Shown here piece by piece: positions 38,476-48,100 of a stretch of 64,000 bases of DNA; positions within the stretch are counted from its first letter, which is position 1, and the number at the start of each line of letters is the position of its first letter. The DNA comes from an uncultured Eggerthellaceae bacterium. Lineage in GTDB: Bacteria > Actinomycetota > Coriobacteriia > Coriobacteriales > Eggerthellaceae. The DNA lies in contig CANOHY010000004.1 of the NCBI GenBank assembly GCA_947565915.1, forward strand, positions 1-64,000, in the 5' to 3' direction. The position numbers and the translations under genes were made by a program. The notes beneath the pieces were generated by a model. That model saw only the letters and a program-made list of their open reading frames with translations. It made no database searches and had not been told where the DNA came from.

Positions 38476-39192
38476 TCATTGCTCATCTGCCTCATCCTTG
38501 GCATGCCAGCGCTCCCAGAACCGAAGCTTAGCGAAGTAATCCCGGCGGTGCTGGCGCACGTAGGGCTGAAGCGCCTCGATCAGCTCGTCGGCATCCATGC
38601 CCTGGAGCCTGCTCGCGAGGAAGGCTATGCCGGGGATGGCGCGGTATCCATTCTCGTACTCCTCCAAGGTCATGAAGGGCTTGGCATCCACTGAACCCGA
38701 GTCATCCAGGCAGCCTATCACTACGAGTTCGCCCGAGCGCCTGACCCAGCGCACGTCATCGATCGGGACCTCCATCATGGCCACCTCGGTTTCCATCCCG
38801 ATGAGCCCATCCTCGAACCAGGTGATGCATTGCCCATCAGCATCGGGCTCGTCGAACCCGAGCCTCTCGGCGTACATCCGCATGGTGTTGCGCTGCTTTC
38901 TCTTTATGAACCAAAGCGGCGGCGAATTAGTAAGAAAAGCGACAATGAGGAAGAAGAGAATCAAGACGAAAACCCAAGTATTGCAAGCAACCAACCATGC
39001 TGGAAACTCAAGTAGCCAAGCAAGCAGAAATGCAAATAAGAGATAATACACAGAGACGATAATGAAAGCGAAGAACTTCTTCCACTTCGACATGAAGTCG
39101 CAGATGCGCGAGTACTCGAGGAACTGCTCCCTTGTGAATGAGTAGCTGCACTCGGCTTTCATGTCATCTGCCATTGGAATGGTTTGCTGCAT
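38476..39192 (-). CDS. Candidate immunity protein of the Rhs toxin (YcxB-like)
   Basis: 238 residues. The first ATG (39192) has GGAAAG upstream and lies inside the last 29 bases of the rhs gene in another frame; later in-frame starts at 39174 and 39162 also exist. N-terminus YSFTREQFLEYSRI, two adjacent membrane helices (about residues 40-62 and 68-88), then a cytoplasmic domain with ITWFEDGLIGMETEVAMMEVPIDDVRWVRRSGELVVIG, matching the YcxB-like C-terminal pattern. Position directly after a toxin tip and membrane topology fit immunity against a membrane-acting toxin; this is inference. Confidence 0.7.
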   Translation of the reverse strand: MQQTIPMADDMKAECSYSFTREQFLEYSRICDFMSKWKKFFAFIIVSVYYLLFAFLLAWLLEFPAWLVACNTWVFVLILFFLIVAFLTNSPPLWFIKRKQRNTMRMYAERLGFDEPDADGQCITWFEDGLIGMETEVAMMEVPIDDVRWVRRSGELVVIGCLDDSGSVDAKPFMTLEEYENGYRAIPGIAFLASRLQGMDADELIEALQPYVRQHRRDYFAKLRFWERWHAKDEADEQ

Positions 39193-42100
39193 ATTGATTG
39201 TCTTTCCATTGCTGCTTTTTTCCCGAGTCTTCTAAGTACTTATCTGCCATAAGAGCTCCAATGCCAAAAGCTACTCCAACCACTGCCATTGCAATCAGGC
39301 CAGCGGGGCCGCCAATCAGGGTACCGGCTAAAATGTAAGCACCCGATGCTGCCATCAATCCTCCCGCAGTTGCGCCTACAAATACCCACGAATCTGCTAG
39401 GAACTCGACGCTTGCATCGCTCGCCGCTCGGTCCGGCGTCACGTTCGGGTTGTTGTAGGCTGCATAGGTGTCGACCGCCACGCTGCCTATGCCGGTAGCA
39501 ACGCCAATAGCTCCGACGACCTTGCCAGCGCCACTCAGGATCTTGTTCATCGCGGCAAGGCTGCTTTCCCCGAAGCCCGTCCCAGACTTCACGACCACCC
39601 TGGCAGCCTGCCACCCGACCGCGTTCGCGCCCTTCGTGATCTCGATGGTGAAGCTCGCGCCCTTCTGCAGCGCATCGAGGGCGGTGGCGCATTGGGCTGC
39701 GGCCATGGGCTTGGGCGCCTCCTTGCCCATGTGGAGATACTGGCTGCAGTACTTCTCGGCAGCAGCCCGCGAGATCCAACCGTTGTTGTACATCGACCAG
39801 GCGAGATAGGAGCGGTCCGCTCCCTCTTGCATCTTGGAGAGCTGCTGCTCGTTGTACATGCGCTGCGCGGTCGTGGTCAGCTGGTGCGATTCGTTGTACT
39901 CCCTGCGCCTCTCGTAGGTCCGCTCCTTCGAGGATGGCGAGTACTTCGCCATGATCGACTCTTGGCGCCTGCGCTCGGCCTCCGCCTTGTACTCGGCCTC
40001 GTAGCTCGTGAGCATCTTATGCCCAGATGGGTCGATTGCGTTCACCGGGTCGCCCTCGGAGTAGGCGTAGCGCAGCTGCGAGGCGGGGTTGGCTGCTTGT
40101 CCCAGATAGGTGTCCTGGCTTGCGAACGAGAGGGTGGCCGTCACGAGGAAGCGGGCCCGCAGGTAAACAAGCCCTGTGGCAGAGTCTGCCTCCTCGGCGT
40201 TCCAGCCGCGGCTCGGCAGCGTGCCCGTGGCGGCCTCGATCGTGCCGGTTACGCTGAACGCAGCGGTGCCCACGAGGCTGCCCGAGCCGTCGAAGGCAGC
40301 GGTCACCGAGCCGCGCCCGTCGAAGGCATATGAGGTCGCGCCCTCGGCAAGGGGAAGCGCAGAGAAGGAGCCGGAATCGGCTTGGGGAAGGCCACGGGTC
40401 TCGACCGAGGCAGCGGTGCTATTCGCAGACGGCTCGGCTACAGCCGACATCAAGGAGAGCTCAGGTTGGGCTTCCGTGGCAACGGGGTCGAGCAGGGCCG
40501 TCAGGTCGTCCCCGCCCGCATCGAACAGGTAGAGATGGTCGCTCGTCGCGCCATCCTCTCCGACGGTCGCAAGGGGCTGGGCAACGTCGCTCAGGGACGT
40601 GCTCGCGTAGGCCCGCTCGTCCATGCCCACGATCACGCCGCCGCTTGCAAGCTCGCCTGCGATCGAGGATACCGGGGGCTCTCCTGCCCCCAGGCCGCCT
40701 GTGGCATCGTCCGACAGGTCGTCGGCATCGAGCTCGTCCCTGCCGCGCCCGCGCCCGCGCGCATGCCACTTGGAGGCCAGAAGCTGCAGGAGCGCCCCCG
40801 ATGCAGCAGGATTCGCTATACCTAAGGACCCTGCGAACCCCGAGCAGAGCGCGAGGGCCAGCGGTGCCAGCCCATCGCCCAGGTTGGGAAGCGCATCGGC
40901 GACGCCCTCCGATGCCGACACCCCGCCTTGGGCGATGGCCTCCTCTCCCACGCTCGCCTGCCAGACGCGGTTGCCATCCCCGTCGTAGGCAACGCCGAGC
41001 GAGAGCGCGTCTCCCTGCATCACGGCCGTCAGGCGGTTCTCGAGCCCGTAGGAATAGGTGGTAGTGCCATCGGGCGCTTCTAGCTCCGTCAGGTTCCCGG
41101 CATCGTCGTAGGCATAGGTGGTCTTCCCTTCATTGCTCGTGGAGCTCACGAGCCTACCATCGGCGTCATAGGCGAACGTGGCGTGGTAGGCGCCCGCTCC
41201 CGTGCGGGAAGCCTCGACGCGGTTGCCCGCCGCATCGTAGGCGAAGCTCTCCTTAAAGGCGCCATCAGGGCCTGTGCCCGCAACGCCGGCAAGCCTTCCG
41301 GCATCGTCGTAGGATAGCTCGCGGCTGCCCTCGCCGAGTCCTTCGGCCTGCCACTGCTCGCGGGCTATGCGCCCCGCGCCATCGTAGGCATACGCGTAGC
41401 TCGACACGGGATCACCGTGCGCATCGAGGTTCTCGACAGCAGATATGCGCCCGAGGCCATCCCTCTGCCATGAGGTGGAGGACCCGTCGGGGCGAGCGAC
41501 GGATGCGGGGCGCCCCTCCGCATCGCAGGAGATGTTCCAGCTGCCCGCATCGGTTGAGATGGACGCAGGGTTGCCAGCGACGTCGTAGGAATAGCGGGCC
41601 ACCTTGCCGTCCGGGTAGGCGACCGACGACACGCGCCCGTCGCCGTCGTATGAGTAGGCAAGTCGCCTGCCCGCTCCGTCGGTCTCGGACGCTATGCGCC
41701 CCGCTCCGTCGTATTCGCGCATGTAGGTTCCCGTCCAGTCGGAGCGCGAGGCAAGGTTGCCCTCGTCGTCGTAGGCGTAGCCCACCTCCGATCCAGGCGA
41801 TGCGGGGTAGGACTTCGAGGTCAGGTTGCCCTCGCCGTCGTAGGCGAAGCGCGTCTCGGTGCCTGCGCCATCGACGTAGGAGGTCGGCCGCCCCGCGGCG
41901 TCCCGGGCGATCCTCTCGGTTGCGCCCGTCGGCGAGGTGACGCTCGTCAGGTTGCCGAGGGCGTCGTAGGCGTAGGAGGTGGTGGCGCCGAGCGCATCGG
42001 TGGCGCTCGCGACGTTGCCGAGAGCGTCACGCTCGTAGGTGGTGCTGCCCGCGCCGTCAGTGACCGAGGCGATGCGGCCTGCGGCATCGTATGAGTAGGT

Positions 42101-45100
42101 GGTGGGCTGGGATGTGCCCTCGGACCTCGAGGTCAGGTTGCCCGCCGCATCGTAGGCGTAGCGGGCGGACTGGGCGCCCTCGGGCGCTTGCCCGCTCTCC
42201 TGGAGGGACCGAAGCGCCGATGCGGCGCCATCGGCGCTCGCCGCCTTGACCGAGGCCATAAGGCGCCCTGCCTCGTCGTACCCGAACGCTGATGCCGTGC
42301 CGAAGGCGTCGGTTGCTGCCACCACGCGGCCGTCGGCATCGTAGCGCCAGGTAGAGACGCCCTTGCCGACCTTCTTGGAGGCGAGGTTTCCCGCCGCGTC
42401 GTATGAAAAGGCGGCCTCGACGGTCGCCCCGCTTGTTGCCGAGACGAGGTTTCCGCGCTTGTCGTAGGCGTAGCGCGCCGTCGCACCCGCGCCGTCGGTC
42501 ATCGAGGTGGGACGGCCCATCCCGTCGTAGGCGATGCGGGTCGCATTCCCTGCGCCGTCGCGATAGGCGATGACGTTGCCCACCGCGTCGTAGGCCCACT
42601 TGCGCTCGCTGCCGTTGGAGTCGGTAGCCGAGGTCAGGCGCCCGAGCGCATCGTAGGCGAAGGCGTTCTCGAGCCCCAGGTTGTCGGCTATGCCCACGAT
42701 GTTGTCCATGACGTCATAGGATAGGGCAAGCTCACGGCCTAGAGGAGTGGTCGTGCCCACAAGCCGGTCGGCGACGTCGTAGGCATAGGTCTGCGTGGCC
42801 CCGACGGCATCGGTGACCCGGATGAGGTTTCCAACTTGGTCATGCTCGAGGGTAGTGGTGGCACCTATCGGGTCGGTCATGGACGTGACGTTGCCCGCCG
42901 CATCGTAGGCGTAGGCGGTGGCGTGGGAAAGCGGGTCCTTGGCGGCGGTTACGTTTCCGGCTCCATCGTAGGCATAGGAGCTCTCCGCGCCGCTCGGGTC
43001 CCTCCAGGCGATGAGGTTGCCCACGCCGTCGTAGTCGAAGCTCAAGGCTCGGCCGCTCGGGAGCGCGAAGCGCACGAGGTTGCCTGCCCCATCGTATGCG
43101 TATGCGGTCTCGTTGCCGAGAGGATCCGTCTCGGAGGTCAGGTTGCCCGCCTCGTCGTATCCGTAGGTGCGCCGGTATCCCTCCCCGTCGGTCATGGCGA
43201 CGATGCGCCCCGCATCGTCGTAGGCATAGGCGCTCATGGCCCCCGCCTTGTCGATGGCGGCAACCACGCGCCCGCAGCCATCGTATTGGTAGGCGGTGCG
43301 GTTGCCTGCCGCATCCTGCTCCAGGACGAGGTTTCCGCACTTGTCGTGCTTGCGCGTGCTCGCGTTGCCGAGGGCATCGGTGGTGGATACGAGCAGCCCG
43401 CATGCGTCGTATGCGTAGGTGGTGACGGCTCCCGCCGCATCGGTCGCCCGGACGACCTCGCCCCATTCGTCGTACTCGCTTGTCACGGTGCGCCCGAGCA
43501 TGTCCGTCTTGGAGATCTGGCGTCCCGCCCCGTCGTATCCGAAGTCCCAATGGCGCGCATCACCGTCTGACGCCGAGGTCATGTTGCCGCGCACGTCGTA
43601 GGCGAACGAGAGCGTGACTCCCATGACGTCGGTCAAGGAGGTCAGGTTGCCAAGAGCGTCGTAAGCGAGGCTCGCGGCGTTTCCGCGTGCGTCCACGGTG
43701 CGCGCCACGTTGCCCGCTGCGTCGTATCCCTGCTCGGTGCGGTTGCCGAGCGCATCGATCGCGGCAACGGCGCGCCCGAGGGCATCGTATTCGAAGGCGG
43801 TCGTAAACCCGCGCGCATCGGTTGTTTTGACGAGGTTGCCGACCGCGTCGTACTCGAAGGCGGTGACGTTGCCCGCGCCATCGGTCACGGAGAGCAGCTC
43901 GCCTATGGAGCCGTAGGCGTAGCGCACCTCGACGCCCGCGCCGTCAACCTGCGCGATCACGTTTCCCCGAACGTCGTATTCGGTCGAGATGGTCGCGCCT
44001 TCTGGGTCGGTCGTCGACACCTGGCGCCCTGCGCCGTCGTAGGCATAGGTGGTGACGTTGCCTTCGGGGTCGGTCGCGGAGGCGAGGTTGCCCGCTGCGT
44101 CGTAGGCGAACGCCCACTCCTCCCCTGCCGGGTCGACCATAGACGTCATCTGCCCGGCCTCGTCGTAGGCGAGCTCCCAGATCCTCCCCTCCACGTCGAC
44201 CTTGGCGAGCCTGCCGGCAGCGGTGTAGGCGTAAGATGTAGTCGCACCCGCCCCATCCGCCTCGCTTATCAATCTGCCGCCAGAAGCGTAGGCTCGCTCG
44301 GCAATCGTGCCGAGGGCATCTTCGCTCTTGGTCAGGCGGCCCATGGTGTCATAGGTGCTCTCCGTGCGGTTGCCGAGCGCGTCGATGGTGGCGAGCGCTA
44401 CCCCGTAGGTTCCGTCGCGCTCGTAGGTGGTGATGGCACCATCCGGCCCCTCCTCGGAGGTGAGATAGCCGCGGGCATCGTAGGCATAGGAGGTCGCGTT
44501 CCCGGCAAGATCGGCATGCGCGGTGCACCTGCCCTTGCAGTCGTAGGACCAGGATTCCACGTTGCCCAAGGCGTCCGTGTGCGCGACCTGGTTGCCTGCC
44601 GCATCGTAGGCATAGGATTCGGTGGCGCCGCTCGGAAGGGTAACCGAGGTGGCCTGTCCCTTGGCGTCGCGGATGAACGCCGTGCGTTGGCCGTTCGCAT
44701 CGACGAGGGACGCGAGGTATCCCATGGGAGTGAGCTCGTAGGTGGTATGAGCACCTGTGCCGTCCGTCTCGCCGACGATGTTGCCCGCAGCGTCGTACAT
44801 GGTGCGCGAGATATTGCCCGCAGGGTCGGTGACCGACACGCGTCGGCCCATGGCATCGTAGGCATAGGCCGTCGTGCGCCCCAATGCATCGGTCTCGCTC
44901 GTCACCCACGGGCCGGAATACGCGTAGGCGATGGACACCCCGTCGGCATCGGTGGCGCGGAGGAGGCGGTGCGCCGAGTCGTACTCGAAGGAGAAGGCCT
45001 CTCCGCTCGACGACGTTTGCGAGACGAGGTCTCCCGCAGCGCTGTAGGCGTAGGAGATCTCCTCGCCATCGGGGTTCACCTGGCCAACGAGGCGGTTCTT

Positions 45101-48100
45101 CCCATCATAGGAATAGCTCGTCGCCCAGCCATCGGGCGAGGTGGAGCAGGTCAGGTTGCCGCGCCCGTCGTGGGCATAGATGCCCTCCTCGTCGTAGGCG
45201 AGGTTTCCGGATGCGTCGTATCCCCGCGAGACGGAGGTGCCGTCCGGATAGCCTATCCCCACCGTGCGCATGAGCGAGTCGTAGCGGTAGGTGGTCACCT
45301 GTCCCATGGCGTCGGTCGCGATGGTGGCGCCGCCCACGTAGGAGAAGCGCACCACGCCTCCGAGAGCATCGGTCTGGCTTATGACGCGCCCTTGGTTGTC
45401 GTAGGCGTTGCGCACGGCCATGTTGCCATCTGGGTCCCTGAAGGAGGTCATGCGATGCGCCCCGTCGTAGCCATAGCGGGAGGTGGCGCCATTGGGCTCG
45501 GTGGCAGATACCAGGTTGCCGGAGGCATCGTAGCCGTACGTGCAGGCGGCCCCTCCGGGAAGCGCGAGCTTGGTGATATGCCCTGCAGCGTCCCACTCGA
45601 GCCCGAAGCGGATGCCCGAGGGGGAGACGACCGCGGAGACGAGCCCCTCGGCATTCCTTTGGATGGTGGTAGCGAGCCCCAGCGCGCTCGTGCGGCTGGT
45701 CATGAGCCCCCAGGCGTCGAAGGAGTCGTAGGAGCCGTCCTGCCGCGAGAGCGTCCAGCGGACGTAGTCGACCTTGTTCTGCGTGTAGCGCGTGCCGGTC
45801 AAGGTCAGGGCGGGCTCCTCGGGGCATCTGAACGTGAGACCGCTCGCGCGGCTGAAGAAGTACACCTTGCCATCCCCCGCAGAGTACGCGATGGTGTTGG
45901 CGTCGGTCATGGAAAGCGATGCATCCCACGCAAACGACCAGCCGCGCCCGAAGGCCCCGGCCACATCTGCCGCCTTGGAGTTGTAGGTGCGGGCGAGCTT
46001 AAAGTCGCCTTCCACCTCGGGCACGCTCGCATCCACGCGCTCCATCACGAAGTTGCCGGTGCTCAGGTTCACCGGCTCGTATCCGTACTCGCAGTGCTTG
46101 GCCCTGCCCATGAGCGCCGAGTCGATCCGCCTCTTCTGGTCCACCGAGAGGTTTGAGGGGTTGTAGGCAGCGGTGGTCTTGGGGTTGCGGACGAAGAGCG
46201 TGTTGCCCTTGATGGAAAGCGAGTCGTGCACGTGGTTGTCCGCGCAGATGGTGGAAAGGGAGACCCCGTAGTGCTTGGCGATGTAGGGCAGGGTGTCGGT
46301 TGCCTTGGCCTGATAGATCAAGAACTTGTCGCTTGCCACCTCCTTGCCGACGGTGGCGTTCAGCACCGGCTGGGCGCGAAGGGAGTAGAGCGCATCTGCC
46401 GAGAGATTGGCGAAGAGCGGCGTTTGCCAGTTTCCGAGCTTGTCCTTGTACTTGGTGGCGTTCGGGTAGGCGGCCTCCCAAGCGGAGGAGTCGGGGTACT
46501 TGTAGCTCTTGGAGGCTATCGAGGCCCCCGCATCCCCGCGGCCATCGAGCTGCCAGCCCACGGCAGCGCCGGGTGTCGCCACCCCGTCTGCGAACACGCC
46601 ATCGACCGCTTGGGTGCCCGCGACGGTCGTCTCGGTGACGGGCCGCAGGGCCACGGTGGTGGAGTTCAAGGGATAGGAGGGGCTCACCGGGTCGGGAGTC
46701 GACCACTTGACCTCGAGCTTGGGCGGGTTGGCCGAGGTGTTGCCGGAGAACACCTCGCATTGCATGTTGCGCTCGTCCTCGGACTTGAGCACGATGCCGT
46801 TGGGGGCGGCCAAGCCCTGCGCCCAGGCGTTCACCGCCTCGCGCACGTCCCACTTCACGTAGCCCTCGGAGGTGCGCGCCTTCTTGAATGACAGGAAGGT
46901 GTGCTTGGCGTTCTTCTGGGTGTTCCACTTGAGCGTGTAGTAGTCCCACGCCTCGTCCATCCGGTAGGCGCCCATGTTGTTCTTGCCAGCCGAAAGGGTG
47001 GTGAACTGGTAGAGCGAGAAGGTGGCCGAGTCGATGCGCTCCTCGTTCATGTTGGCCGCAAAATCGTAGTCGAACTTCGCGTAGACGCGGCAGAACTCGT
47101 GCCCGCGCCCTCCCGGGTTGAAGGCGCCAGAGGCGGTTGCCACCCCGTCGTCATAGCCCACCGGCAGAAAGCCCGAGTCGCCGATGACGCGGTCCCACGC
47201 CGACTCGACCACGGTGATGGTGGTCTTGGAGGCGCCGATGGAAACAGAGGGGTCTATGCGCACGGGGTAGGCCCGCTCGGGGGCACTTGCCCACTCCCAG
47301 TCGATGTCGAGCGCGATGACGGGCGCGCCTTCCTCCTCGTCGAGCGCGAGCCTCACCCCATCGCTCACCGCCCCGGCTGCATCCTCCATGTCAGGCGCGG
47401 CTATCGTCGCGACGAGCTCTCCGGCCGCATCGCGCACCACGACCGAGCCCTCCTCCAGCGCGCAGGCAAGGCGCGCGGGCAAATCGATGCGCGTTCGGAA
47501 GGTGCGCGGGGCCACCTCGCGCTTGAGGATCACGTCCTCCTTCACGAGCGAGCCCACGAGCGTGTACTGGTAGTCGATGCCCTCGGCAACCTCGGTGTAG
47601 CGGATGGAGGTGCCCTCCGCGGCCGACACCGTGAAGTCGCCGTCCAAGGGAACCAGTCCGATGCTGCACTCATCGGCCCGAAGGACAAGCCCGCGCCCCT
47701 CGTCCATCTTGGCGGGAAGCTCCGCCGAAAACGAGTTCGCGGCGTTCACGTAGGTTGGGTTGCCTGCTTCCTTGCCTGGCACAGCCACAAGGGTGTTGTC
47801 GATGGGGGCGAGCGCGCCGTCCTCGGTGGCGTAGACGAGGTCGCGCCCGCCTATCACCGTGGTGAAGTGGCGCGCATCCTCCTGGAAGACCACCGCCTCG
47901 CCGTCGGTTGCCACGGGAGTGCCGGGCACCTCGTCGAGCTCGAATCCGTAGAAGTCCTCTGGAGGCGCCGCCTTGGGGTCTGCCGGCTCGGGTGCCTTGG
48001 CCTCTTCTGGCTTCTCGGCGCCTTCCGTTGCCACCCCGTCAGCCAGCGAGGAGGCGAGCTCGGCCTGCTCCTCGATCCTCTCTGCGAGCTGCTCCTGCAC

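Noticed and set aside
40990..45410. CRISPR or satellite array
   Set aside because: Units are about 63 bp, degenerate, without unique spacers, and in frame with YD repeats of the Rhs protein.
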